Below, piece after piece: positions 22,851-29,836 of a stretch of DNA of 31,669 bases. Origin of the DNA: a virus; IMG/VR virus record IMGVR_UViG_3300037858_000055, positions 1 through 31,669 of that record; one strand, given 5' to 3'. The position numbers were made by a program, and so were the translations under genes. The notes under the pieces were generated by a model. The model was not told the DNA's origin. It saw only the letters and a program-made list of their open reading frames with translations, and did not search any database. Each line of letters opens with the position of its first letter. Within the stretch, counting starts at the first letter, position 1.

Positions 22851-23693
22851 CGGAACCTCCTGGATAAAAAAGTACGGGCGCGGCGTCAGCGCTGCCAGTA
22901 CCCCCTCATAACTACCAATCGCGTCGGCCATGCCCGCATCGACCGCGTGCCGTCCGACCAATACGCCCCCCTGCCCGAACCGCCCCATGACCGTCTCAAC
23001 GTCCACGCCCCGGTTACGGGCAACGCGGTCGATGAACACATCGGCCAGCGCGTCTAAGCGCGTCTGAATTTCGTCTCGCCCCTCATCGCTGCCAGGGTCC
23101 ACATGTTTTCGTGGCGACTGGCTGCTCCTGAATACAATGTCGCGACTACCGGTCCTGGCCGGGTCTCGCACGGCCATGAGCACGCCGATACTTCCCAGCA
23201 TCGCCGTGTCGTCAACGACCACCCGCTCCGCCGCCGCCGCCAGCCAGTAGGCAGCACTGGCCCCCAGGTGGCCGACATAGGCCGTTATCGGTTTGCGACT
23301 GCGCGCGGCGTAGATCATCTCTGCCGTTTCGTTAATGCCGTTGATCTCGCCGCCGGGACTGTCGATATCCAGGACAATGCCGGATATGGCCGGGTCGGTC
23401 AGGGCCGCATCAATATCCCGTGCCAGGACATCTATCGTTGCACCACCAGAGTAGCGCGTAAAAATGTTCGCATAGCGGAAAATCGGCCCCTGGATCGGAA
23501 TGGTTGCGACGCCGTCGCGCACGGTGACGGCCCGACTGTTCTCCAGGCGCGTGCCCAGGCGACGCTCTACCGCCTCCAGTGGGTCGTTCTCACGCAGGGC
23601 AATAGCGCAGAACAAATCAAGGTAGTCCGGGGTCATCGCCCAATCGAGCGACGTAATCAGGTTGAACGTCCGTTCGGCGGGCCGGTCACTCAT
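22380..23693 (-). CDS. S49 (ClpP/SppA-type) head maturation protease
   Basis: Residues about 55-260 form an SppA/S49 peptidase: GVATIPIQGPI, ISGIVLDIDSPGGEINGI, and GHLGASAAYWLAAAAERVV with candidate nucleophile S146. K196 in SQSPRKHVD may be the dyad lysine. The C-terminal third is charged and scaffold-like. The protein would cleave the capsid assembly core, and perhaps itself. The gene overlaps the portal stop by four bases (ATGA) and also encodes a nested in-frame scaffold at 22380-22850, as lambda C/Nu3 does. Length 437 aa fits the protease plus scaffold arrangement. Confidence 0.85.
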   Translation of the reverse strand: MSDRPAERTFNLITSLDWAMTPDYLDLFCAIALRENDPLEAVERRLGTRLENSRAVTVRDGVATIPIQGPIFRYANIFTRYSGGATIDVLARDIDAALTDPAISGIVLDIDSPGGEINGINETAEMIYAARSRKPITAYVGHLGASAAYWLAAAAERVVVDDTAMLGSIGVLMAVRDPARTGSRDIVFRSSQSPRKHVDPGSDEGRDEIQTRLDALADVFIDRVARNRGVDVETVMGRFGQGGVLVGRHAVDAGMADAIGSYEGVLAALTPRPYFFIQEVPMGTEPIAAAQNATAAEQQAQAEAELVALRQQLATERRQRIDSEAVAFVEQAIHGNKAFPGERDSLIALYRVCAGDDADHPRDGQSRVELLRAAVHARPGHALTQERVPVEGTGTGTLTVQTNPVQTPAPADANADVNEAADHARRYAERQNGKKVR

Positions 23694-25066
23694 TGTGCAT
23701 CCTCGTCTTCGTCGGGTACATCCTCCACCGGCACGGGCTGTACCTCCGCGTCCGTGGCCATGCGTGGCGGTAAATTGAGTAACTCATCAATCGCCGGGAA
23801 TTGCGACGGGTCGAGATAGTCCGTGCGGGCCAGCGCCGCCAGCGCTGTCCACATTACGGTGACATCCTGGGTTTCGGCATTGGCAAGCGTTGCATACGGG
23901 GTCAGTTGCCGCATCCCGTCGCCACGATTGGCAATGACTATCTGCTGTAAGACATCACGGCGAAACATGCGGGCAATGCCGCGCTTCGTCTGTCGAACGA
24001 GCGTCGCCAGGATCGACGCATGCACATCGCCCTGGGCCCGCGTGCCGTAGGTCGCCTCCTCCGTCGCCAGCGTCTGGTAGAGGATAGCCTTCGTGATCTG
24101 CTTGTCGAACAACTCGAATGCATGCAGAAACGGCGTGCCGTCGCCACTGCTCCCAAGGCTATCCAGCGTTGCCCCAGAGGGCAGCGCCAGTGCGGTCCCG
24201 TTGCGGAATTGGAGCAGGCGGGTCAACAGCGCCTCTTCCGGCGTCTGATATTCGCCGGTCGGATTACCGGCGGTATCGTAGACCGGCTCATCGGCTGCGT
24301 TCGGCGCGGTTGTGCCGACCAGCGATGGCGATGCGAATTGCGACAAATATTTCAGGTATTCTGGCCATGCCTGCATCTTCAGCCACCAGGCGTTATACGC
24401 CGGGCGCAGCAGCGATGTCCCGCGTGGGTCATTATTTGTTGGGCGAACGCTAAGGATAGCGAACTTGCTGCGCGGGATAATATGCGTCCGCTGTTCGTCA
24501 TTCAGGAGCTGCCCACGCAGGAGCTGCTGCCCCGGTTCATTTCCGATAAGGCCGACGACATTGCCGAAGGTATCCGTGACAAATGCAATGCTCGCGCGCG
24601 GCTTGACATTCAGCCGCCGCAGCACCAGTTCCGTGCGGCCCGTGTATGAGGCATCGTAGGCGTAGACCTCTTCCGCCACTCGATTGCCCAATGCCAGTGC
24701 GGAAAGCATATCCCAGAGCACATCGTCAAGCGGGGTCTCCAGGTCGTCGAGCTGCTGCTCGACCAGGCCGAGCAGCTCAATCGCCTGGTCGTAGCCGTCG
24801 GCGTCGGCGCTATCAACCGCTGGCCGGATACTCAGGCCGTCCTCCAGGATGCCCGTACGCAACACATCAATACATGCGGCGGACTGAGGATCGCGCAACA
24901 TGCGTTCATAGATGTCGTCGCCCAGTTCCGCCGTCAAATCGTCTATCGGGAGCGGCAGCGCGGTCAGGCGCTCGCGATAGGACGTATACCAGGAGACCAC
25001 CCCGCCTGCCACATACTCGCGGGTGGGGTCAACGGCGCGCATCGGTTGTGGGGCGGCAGTAGTCAT
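23690..25066 (-). CDS. Portal protein (DUF935-like)
   Basis: The protein resembles the DUF935/Mu gp29 type of portal, with helices and a beta-hinge: LRTGILEDGLSIRPAV, LETPLDDVLWDMLSALALGN, GTSLLRPAYNAWWLKMQAWP, then LSQFASPSLVG. A C-terminal helix (ITKAILYQTLATEEATYGT) fits the portal stem and wing. It forms the dodecameric ring through which DNA passes. ATG 25064-25066 is chosen; no ribosome site precedes it because a terminator-like hairpin with a T-run ends seven bases upstream. A TTG at 25093, in the hairpin loop, is a poor alternative. It overlaps the protease start by four bases. Confidence 0.8.
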   Translation of the reverse strand: MTTAAPQPMRAVDPTREYVAGGVVSWYTSYRERLTALPLPIDDLTAELGDDIYERMLRDPQSAACIDVLRTGILEDGLSIRPAVDSADADGYDQAIELLGLVEQQLDDLETPLDDVLWDMLSALALGNRVAEEVYAYDASYTGRTELVLRRLNVKPRASIAFVTDTFGNVVGLIGNEPGQQLLRGQLLNDEQRTHIIPRSKFAILSVRPTNNDPRGTSLLRPAYNAWWLKMQAWPEYLKYLSQFASPSLVGTTAPNAADEPVYDTAGNPTGEYQTPEEALLTRLLQFRNGTALALPSGATLDSLGSSGDGTPFLHAFELFDKQITKAILYQTLATEEATYGTRAQGDVHASILATLVRQTKRGIARMFRRDVLQQIVIANRGDGMRQLTPYATLANAETQDVTVMWTALAALARTDYLDPSQFPAIDELLNLPPRMATDAEVQPVPVEDVPDEDEDAQ

Positions 25067-25072
25067 GGCAAT

Positions 25073-25106
25073 AAAAAACGGCACAGACCTCAATGGGTCT
25101 GTGCCG
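25073..25106 (-). terminator. Intrinsic terminator-like hairpin just before the portal gene
   Basis: On the - strand, CGGCACAGACC (25106-25096) and GGTCTGTGCCG (25089-25079) form a perfect 11-bp stem with a 6-nt loop, CATTGA. TTTTTT follows at 25078-25073. This is a textbook intrinsic terminator. It lies seven bases upstream of the portal ATG, an odd place for a full terminator inside a head operon. Without antitermination it would block transcription into the portal gene. Confidence 0.85.
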
Positions 25107-25167
25107 GTGGCTCAATAAAGCGGTGGGCAGTTGATGGGTCTATGCCGGTCTGTTCCCGGCGGTTTAT
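25073..25167 (-). ncRNA. Candidate small RNA or attenuator leader (about 95 nt)
   Basis: A consensus promoter on the same strand ends about 7 bases upstream of 25167, and the transcript would reach the terminator T-run at 25073. It would contain a GC-rich hairpin (GCCGG, loop of 7, CCGGC at 25144-25160) and two near-identical 15-mers, CCGGCATAGACCCAT and CCGGCACAGACCCAT. Both can pair with the terminator 3' arm GGTCTGTGCCG, the first with one wobble. This permits alternative structures, as in attenuators. A compact sRNA is the other possibility. The ends are estimates. Confidence 0.5.
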
Positions 25168-25171
25168 GTCG

Positions 25172-25336
25172 TTATTGTACGCTGTTCGGCACTGTTTTGT
25201 CAACGGACTGCGTCGGGTGCGTCGTTTCAAGGGCAACAAGGGCACTCTTACAGCGCCGATGCACCTCCGAGCCACGCGGTTCGTCTTTGACAATGTCGCG
25301 CAATGCCTGGATTGCAATCGCTTTCGTGTTGGTCAT
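25172..25336 (-). CDS. Small hypothetical protein after the large terminase (54 aa)
   Basis: ATG 25334-25336 lies 7 bases after the terminase stop. An upstream in-frame extension would overlap the terminase gene deeply. The product is helical and charged, beginning MTNTKAIAIQALRDIVKDEP, with a middle EVHRRCKSALVALETTH. No metal site or membrane helix is present. The consensus promoter of the candidate RNA lies in its last codons. The family is not recognised, and it could be a leader or a small packaging accessory. Confidence 0.45.
   Translation of the reverse strand: MTNTKAIAIQALRDIVKDEPRGSEVHRRCKSALVALETTHPTQSVDKTVPNSVQ
25174..25203 (-). promoter_or_regulatory. Consensus sigma-70 type promoter
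   Basis: On the - strand TTGACA (25203-25198) is followed, 18 bases later, by TACAAT (25179-25174). It is the best -35/-10 match I found in the window. It points towards the terminator hairpin and the portal gene. It overlaps the end of the 54-aa gene. Confidence 0.65.
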
Positions 25337-25343
25337 GTTGGGA

Positions 25344-27029
25344 TTATCTGACACGGTAGCCCTCCACCTGGGGACGCTGACCCCCGGCCACTGCACGGGC
25401 AGGGCGAACAAACAGATAGTCCGGCGCACAGGCCAGCACACACCCATCGCCGTCGTCAGGACTCCGCCCGTCGTTGCGCTTCTTGAACTCCCTTTTGCTC
25501 TCTAATCGCCGTACGTCCTGTCCATGTACCTTCACCCAGTCGTAGACCCGTTCGCACAGATCACGCTCCAGTGCCGCCGGGCTCCGATCGAGCGCCAGCA
25601 CCTTTAGCGCTTCCGCCGTGTGCCAGTACATCTCGGTGCCCAGGTCTGCGAAGGCCTTCGGGTCATGCGGCACGCTATTGTTGTTTATCTCCAGCACCTG
25701 GAAATCGGCAAAGGCCCGCCGTAGTTCCATATCCCGCCGCACCTGGTCAACCACCCCGCCGCCAAACCCGCCGCCGCCGTCAACGCGGATATGCAATGAG
25801 GTGACACCCTGAGCGGCCAGGGGGAGTGCAGCCTGTTTAATTGCCTGGGCATAGACGGTCGTATCCATTCGGGTCAGCGCTGCCGCACGCCAGACGCGGC
25901 CATTATGCCGGATATAGATGGTCCCGGTATCGTTGCCCCAGCGCGCCACATCCACCCCGATCCGGGCAACGTGCGGGGTGTCCGGATCGGCAACGCGGTG
26001 CCGGGCAGCCCCGAACCGTCCCACCGGACAAAACGTATTGACCGTCATGCCGGTGGGGGCAATGCCCAGCACCCGAAACAGAAACTCCGCATCCGGTCGG
26101 TAGATGACACCGGGCCGCCAGGAAAGTTCAAAGGTATAGGCGTCGGGATCGTGGGCGGCCACGACTTCGCAGTGCTGGGCTTCACCGTCATCAATCATTG
26201 ACTCGACATAGGTCCGCTCCACCGCGCCGGGAATGAGCGGCCGGCCGGACAGGACATTGGGGTGATGGAGGCATGACAGGCGGAAGTTGGCGACGTTCGT
26301 TCCACTTGCCAGTCGGTGAAAGCGACTGGTCCGGGTGCGCGGGTTCGCCAGCATCACGACCATGACAATCCCCCCCGACGACATGCTTTTGATAGCATCA
26401 AAGACAAAGTCGGCCACACCCTCTGCCTCGTCAATCACAAACATCAGGTAGGGTCCGTGCTGGCCCTGAGCCCGCTCGGTGCCCTGGCCCCCGGCATTGT
26501 TCGTGGCCCGCCCCTTGACAAAATGTGCATCACTGAGCTGCAACCCCAGGTCAAGGATGCGCCCTGGCAGTCCCGTGCTTCGGCGCTGCTGTTTGATTTC
26601 CTTGAATAGCAGGTCGTGGATCTGTTCATAGGTCGGCGCAAAACAGTAGACAATCGACGGCGCAAAGCAGTCAAAGAAGTGGTTCACCATCCCGGCGGCC
26701 AGCGTGGTTTTGCCCACGCCATGGCCAGCTTCGACCCGAATGATGTGCCGAATCTGCTCCGCCTGGTCATCGCCGGGCGCTGCATCACGCCGCGCATGCT
26801 GCCGGCGCAGCGCCAGCGCATAGGCATCAAGGATCTCGGCCTGCCCTGGCGCATCGGGGCTGCCGCGCCAGGGCTCCCAGTGCAGGTTCTCGGTGATATA
26901 GGCGTACGGATCGAACTGGTAGCGCGCCAGGGCCGGGGCGGACGTCAGTCCCCGTCGGCGGCGTTCCAGTTCAGCCCGTGCCCGGACCCGCAGATGTGGC
27001 GAGGAGGACAGCAAGGGGGTCGTCTCCAT
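25344..27029 (-). CDS. terL: Terminase large subunit
   Basis: The N-terminal ATPase carries Walker A GHGVGKTT at residues 102-109, and Walker B YLMFVIDEAEG with D200 and E201. MVVMLANPRTRTSRF is the coupling motif. The nuclease domain carries IGVDVARWGNDTGT (D360), HIRVDGGGGFGGG (D417), and SPDDGDGCVLACA (D526/D528), the acidic metal ligands. The enzyme cuts concatemeric DNA and pumps it into the procapsid through the portal. At 561 aa the length is normal. Start ATG 27029 lies 59 bases inside the small terminase gene. Confidence 0.93.
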   Translation of the reverse strand: METTPLLSSSPHLRVRARAELERRRRGLTSAPALARYQFDPYAYITENLHWEPWRGSPDAPGQAEILDAYALALRRQHARRDAAPGDDQAEQIRHIIRVEAGHGVGKTTLAAGMVNHFFDCFAPSIVYCFAPTYEQIHDLLFKEIKQQRRSTGLPGRILDLGLQLSDAHFVKGRATNNAGGQGTERAQGQHGPYLMFVIDEAEGVADFVFDAIKSMSSGGIVMVVMLANPRTRTSRFHRLASGTNVANFRLSCLHHPNVLSGRPLIPGAVERTYVESMIDDGEAQHCEVVAAHDPDAYTFELSWRPGVIYRPDAEFLFRVLGIAPTGMTVNTFCPVGRFGAARHRVADPDTPHVARIGVDVARWGNDTGTIYIRHNGRVWRAAALTRMDTTVYAQAIKQAALPLAAQGVTSLHIRVDGGGGFGGGVVDQVRRDMELRRAFADFQVLEINNNSVPHDPKAFADLGTEMYWHTAEALKVLALDRSPAALERDLCERVYDWVKVHGQDVRRLESKREFKKRNDGRSPDDGDGCVLACAPDYLFVRPARAVAGGQRPQVEGYRVR

Positions 27030-27516
27030 GGGCTATGCGTTCGAGTTGCTCCGGACTGAGCTGTGATACATCCAGGTGCTTCAGCAGATCCGGAGTCTTA
27101 CCGAAGAGTTGGTGATGCTCACCCAGTTTCACCAGTGCGGCCTGTGCGTCATACATCTCGATCTCGGTGCCGTACTTCCCGATTTTTATCTTCTTGATCT
27201 GGTGAATCGCGCCGGTCTGCCGTGCCTTCTCCAGATCGAGGGTCCAGGTGTCCGGGTGGTCGCTATCAATACTGATAAAATCGGCGAGAGAGCCGCGTGC
27301 CTGAGCAGTCAGCCGAAGCAACACCTCGCCCGCGCTCATCGCCAGTTCATCCAGGGCATCCTGGATCGCGCCCTGAATGTTCACATTTGTTAACAATCTA
27401 CTCGCTTGCTGGCATGCGGTTTTATCGCTGTATCCGGCCCGCCGAGCTGCCTCGGTTCCATTCCAGCAAGCGAGGTAGTGATGAACGAACGCGCGCTGTT
27501 TTCCTGATAGGGACAT
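26971..27516 (-). CDS. terS: Terminase small subunit (Terminase_2-like)
   Basis: The N-terminus SLSGKQRAFVHHYLACWNG then TEAARRAGYSDKTACQQASR is the classic Terminase_2 HTH start (L...Q..F...Y....n...Aa..aGYs...a...a..ll). The C-terminal part is a coiled coil and tail (DLLKHLDVSQLSPEQLERIA). It recognises the packaging site. The overlap of 59 bases with the large subunit is larger than usual. Start ATG 27516 has GAGAGTTACCA upstream. A promoter-like -10 and a dyad lie about 50 bases upstream. Confidence 0.88.
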   Translation of the reverse strand: MSLSGKQRAFVHHYLACWNGTEAARRAGYSDKTACQQASRLLTNVNIQGAIQDALDELAMSAGEVLLRLTAQARGSLADFISIDSDHPDTWTLDLEKARQTGAIHQIKKIKIGKYGTEIEMYDAQAALVKLGEHHQLFGKTPDLLKHLDVSQLSPEQLERIAHGDDPLAVLLATSAGPGTG

Positions 27517-27563
27517 TGGTAACTCTCAGAGCAACGATCGGCGGACAGGACCGGCAGGGTGCA

Positions 27564-27581
27564 TGTGTTTATTGTAACACA
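27564..27581 (-). promoter_or_regulatory. Extended -10 promoter with overlapping dyad
   Basis: On the - strand TGTTACAAT (27579-27571) fits an extended -10 (TGn-TACAAT). A perfect inverted repeat TGTGTT (27564-27569) and AACACA (27576-27581) overlaps it around a 6-bp spacer, as an operator would. No good -35 is present. It lies 48-65 bases upstream of the small terminase ATG, so it is a candidate site for repression and start of packaging-gene transcription. Confidence 0.4.
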
Positions 27582-27627
27582 AAGGTTCGCAGTGCGACCG
27601 CAACGCAACCAGGGTAGCACATCAGTG

Positions 27628-27705
27628 TTACGGCAGTATTACTATGATATTTGCCATTTCCTGGCGCTTTTGTTCTGTTCCCCGCGCCTGGGCGTCGGCT
27701 ATCAT
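27628..27705 (-). CDS. Possible 25-codon mini-gene or duplicated start
   Basis: From ATG 27705 the - strand reads MIADAQARGTEQKRQEMANI and a short end, then stop TAA at 27628-27630. The first 25 bases are identical to 29295-29319 at the start of the 140-aa gene. GAGTAGGTAA lies just upstream of the ATG. It starts 4 bases after the DUF6610-like stop. It could be a decayed duplicate of that gene's start, or a small leader peptide. Confidence 0.35.
   Translation of the reverse strand: MIADAQARGTEQKRQEMANIIVILP
27681..27705. repeat. 25-bp perfect direct repeat, copy 1
   Basis: This 25-base element, beginning CCCGCGCCTGGGCG, recurs without mismatch at 29295-29319 on the same strand. Both copies contain the - strand start ATGATAGCCGACGCC. 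A 16-base part of it is present a third time at 29253-29268. Copy 1 lies in a mostly noncoding interval, so the identity is not required by coding. Confidence 0.85.
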
Positions 27706-27709
27706 TTAC

Positions 27710-28384
27710 CTACTCGCCTTTCCGGCCCTGCCACGCCGCCATAATATTCCGCATCGACAGATCGAACGCCGTATATGGCGCATCATGTTCGTCGCCCCAG
27801 CCTATCTCTCGCAAATTGACCCAGTGGCCTTTTGAACCTTTCTTCTGTCGCCAGAATGAAGCACGACTGGTCGCCATCTTGCTTGCCATATTTCCGTCGG
27901 CAGATACAACATCCATATAGTGCCATAATGTCATTTGCTTTTGCGGTGACCCGCCCAAAAGATGCACAGGCCAGTCCCCAAATTCCCAGATAGGCACACA
28001 CGTCCCACCAAATTTCGTGGGTACGCTATAGCCAAGGATGACATCAGCATCGCCTATTCGACGCGGCAGCAACTCAATAATGCCGCTGATTTTCGGAATA
28101 ATGATGACACATGCAACATATTGCGCTGCCTCCTCTGCCCAGTCGAGAACCTCATGCAATTGATCGCGTGTCTCCAGATCGAGCACCGTCGCCATTGCTG
28201 GGCGATGCTGTGCCAGTGCTGCCATATAGCGCTGGCGATCTGGTTTTTTCCAGTTCTGATCTGCAAACCAGACCGGGGCATACGTCGTACATGGCAGTTG
28301 CGCACCGTAGTGCCAGCCGTGATAGACAGCACTCTCCGCAAAGCGCTGATTGCCACCGGCGCACATGATGAGCGTCGGTGGCAT
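27710..28384 (-). CDS. DUF6610-like protein, possible TGT/DpdA relative (224 aa)
   Basis: The start is ATG 28382-28384, one base after the upstream stop, with GAGGGGGACGGCTGAT before it. The opening PTLIMCAGGNQRFAESAVY, YGAQLPCTTYAPVWFADQNW and KKPDRQRYMAALAQHRPAMA match what I remember of the phage DUF6610 family. So do ATVLDLE, ACVIIIPKISG, GYSVPTKFGGT and VHLLGGSPQKQ. The family is thought to be remotely related to tRNA-guanine transglycosylases and DpdA, which insert 7-deazaguanines into nucleic acid. I cannot confirm this here. D69 and the HLLGGSP loop (141-147) are candidate active-site elements. No queuosine-pathway gene is in the window, so the precursor would come from the host. Confidence 0.65.
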   Translation of the reverse strand: MPPTLIMCAGGNQRFAESAVYHGWHYGAQLPCTTYAPVWFADQNWKKPDRQRYMAALAQHRPAMATVLDLETRDQLHEVLDWAEEAAQYVACVIIIPKISGIIELLPRRIGDADVILGYSVPTKFGGTCVPIWEFGDWPVHLLGGSPQKQMTLWHYMDVVSADGNMASKMATSRASFWRQKKGSKGHWVNLREIGWGDEHDAPYTAFDLSMRNIMAAWQGRKGE

Positions 28385-28385
28385 A

Positions 28386-28760
28386 TCAGCCGTCCCCCTC
28401 CCCGCGCAATCCCGCTGGAACACGGTCAACTCCATAGTATTCCGGCTTACGTTTGTAGGCTTCCTGCTCAAATTCATCTGCAAACATTGGGTATCGCTTT
28501 TCAAGTCGTGCCCGTAACCGCTTGCGCCTGACTCGCTGCTTCGCTTCCAACGACCAGCGTTTTCCTTTGACTGGGGTCATATCAAACGCAATCGCCCACC
28601 CCGACCCATACCCTAACATCTCTTTCAGTTCTGTTATTTCCCGTGGGCATTCTCTGTTATCGGCTCCGACCTCACATAACACCCGTGGCTGACCATCAGG
28701 GGGGGCCTGATGTGGTAATCCCCACATTACAAACCAGCGAAACGGTTTTGCATTCTGCAT
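28386..28760 (-). CDS. Partner protein of the DUF6610-like gene (124 aa)
   Basis: ATG 28758-28760 follows GGAGAGAGCT. The protein opens QNAKPFRWFVMWGLPHQAPP, then LCEVGADNRECPREITEL and LGYGSGWAIAFDMTPVKGKR. It ends with a strongly basic helix, VRRKRLRARLEKRYPMFADE, and KRKPEYYG. I recall this arrangement near DUF6610 genes in phages, but have no proof. The basic helix suggests nucleic-acid binding. It is coupled to the downstream gene (one base gap), which supports a joint function. Confidence 0.5.
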   Translation of the reverse strand: MQNAKPFRWFVMWGLPHQAPPDGQPRVLCEVGADNRECPREITELKEMLGYGSGWAIAFDMTPVKGKRWSLEAKQRVRRKRLRARLEKRYPMFADEFEQEAYKRKPEYYGVDRVPAGLRGEGDG

Positions 28761-28810
28761 AGCTCTCTCCAAACCCGCTCTGCTCCCTCCGACTCCGGCG
28801 ATCGGGGGAG

Positions 28811-28847
28811 TGCTATGGGCAGCTTCTATGACAAGCTGCCCATAGCA
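28811..28847. repeat. 15-bp perfect hairpin between genes
   Basis: TGCTATGGGCAGCTT (28811-28825) and AAGCTGCCCATAGCA (28833-28847) are perfect inverse complements with a 7-nt loop. No T-run follows on either strand. It sits in the 154-bp gap before the DUF6610 partner gene, and otherwise I see only that gene's ribosome site there. It may be a processing or pausing hairpin, or an operator. Confidence 0.75.
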
Positions 28848-28914
28848 GAACCATGAGATGGTGGTTACGTTTTGGCTGTGGCATCCTGCTCCAGTGCCTT
28901 GCGTAGCTGCTCCT

Positions 28915-29337
28915 TCAGAACGATATTTCGCCTTTGTCTTCTTCAGGCACGCCTGACAGATCGCGGACAGCCAGCAGGATGAGGTCTTTCACTTGCTGTC
29001 TATCCGAGCTATCCGCATGGATCAACGTCTTCAAGACGCGGTTATCCGGCATAAACCGCTTCAGTATCCACGTTGCGTAGGCGCTATCGGAGAAGTAGAG
29101 CGCGTAGCTCCCGCCCTGGTACGAGAAGAAGAGCGCTGGAGTGCCGCCGCGCAAAACGTAGATCTCTCCCATCTCCAGCCACTCCACCCCCAGGTGTACC
29201 CCGATGCGCCGGGTCAACCCGGCAATCTTCTCCTGTTGGCGATATTCCAATTCCCGCGCCTGGGCGTCTTCCCGCCGGCGGGTGCGATCCACCTCCCGCG
29301 CCTGGGCGTCGGCTATCATCTGGTCTATATCATGCAT
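28915..29337 (-). CDS. Hypothetical protein with coiled-coil N-terminus (140 aa)
   Basis: Start ATG 29335-29337 overlaps the preceding gene by 8 bases; upstream in-frame sequence is the shadow of that gene. The N-terminal helix has two copies of DAQARE (IADAQAREVDRTRRRED, then DAQARELEYRQQEKIAG). A compact beta-rich C-terminal part follows (IGVHLGVEWLEMGEIYVLRG, LFFSYQGGSYALYFSD). It ends with KDLILLAVRDLSGVPEED. Its first codons share a 25-bp repeat with the region near 27700. Not recognised. Confidence 0.55.
   Translation of the reverse strand: MHDIDQMIADAQAREVDRTRRREDAQARELEYRQQEKIAGLTRRIGVHLGVEWLEMGEIYVLRGGTPALFFSYQGGSYALYFSDSAYATWILKRFMPDNRVLKTLIHADSSDRQQVKDLILLAVRDLSGVPEEDKGEISF
29295..29319. 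repeat. 25-bp perfect direct repeat, copy 2
   Basis: It is the second copy of the element at 27681-27705. In this position it encodes the MIADAQAR residues of the 140-aa gene. Its internal part recurs at 29253-29268 as the second DAQARE repeat. Confidence 0.85.
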
Positions 29338-29836
29338 GTTGCGCTCCTGGCTCCGGCTCCCACGACAGCTGCGGCAAACGGGAGAGGTTGCCATCGGAGC
29401 AGTCAATGACCTGTATATCACCATCACTATTGCGCGCCGCGACGGAACAGGCGTGTGCATAGCGCAGGTTCTGCGATGGTCCGGGAAACACCCCCGTCTG
29501 GTAGCCGTCCGGGATGTCGCGTACCGCTTGCGGCAGAATTGCCACCGCCTGCTGTGCAAAGCGCCGACCATCCGGCGAGACATAAGACCGGGTCTTGATA
29601 ATCTGATAGCGCGGCTCCGCTGAGTACCGCGCGGCTTTCCCGGCAAACTCCAGCGCGGTATCGGCCTCCTCGTGACAGATGCGCTTGCATTGCTCCAGCA
29701 ACTCGGCCTGCACCCGGTCAGGGCTTTCATCCGGCTCCAGGGTTGCCGTCAGTGTTACCGCCGGTTTGACATTGCTGTAGTCCGGCAAACTCTCGGTCAT
29801 GCCGTACGATACGGTTATCTCGGTGATACGGGCCAT
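29330..29836 (-). CDS. Conserved phage protein of unknown function (168 aa)
   Basis: ATG 29834-29836 is preceded by AGAGGAGCACGAAC, a strong ribosome site; the longer reading to 29929 has none. The opening ARITEITVSYGMTESLPDYS and VKPAVTLTATLEPDESPDRV is a recurrent phage pattern (ITEIxxSYGxTxxLPxYxNVxxxVTLxAxLExxExP). The middle helix contains AELLEQCKRICHEEADTALE. The C-terminus has YVSPDGRRFAQQAVAILPQ and a Cys-containing tail. Function is not established; similar proteins are found near DNA-metabolism or accessory genes. It overlaps the next gene by 8 bases. Confidence 0.65.
   Translation of the reverse strand: MARITEITVSYGMTESLPDYSNVKPAVTLTATLEPDESPDRVQAELLEQCKRICHEEADTALEFAGKAARYSAEPRYQIIKTRSYVSPDGRRFAQQAVAILPQAVRDIPDGYQTGVFPGPSQNLRYAHACSVAARNSDGDIQVIDCSDGNLSRLPQLSWEPEPGAQHA

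Noticed and set aside
21736-23819. Several + strand frames of more than 220 aa opposite the decoration, protease and portal genes.
   Set aside because: They are rich in Arg and Cys, have no ribosome sites and lie antisense to clear genes.
28895-28915. Short alternative-frame end (VLKEQLRKALEQDATAKT) after the 140-aa gene.
   Set aside because: It has no start codon in its frame and only 17 residues; it might result from a sequence error or a frameshift, but nothing else supports this.
28915-29730. Upstream 131-residue extension of the 140-aa gene.
   Set aside because: It is the shadow of the conserved 168-aa gene in another frame; the ATG at 29337 fits the short-overlap pattern of the operon.
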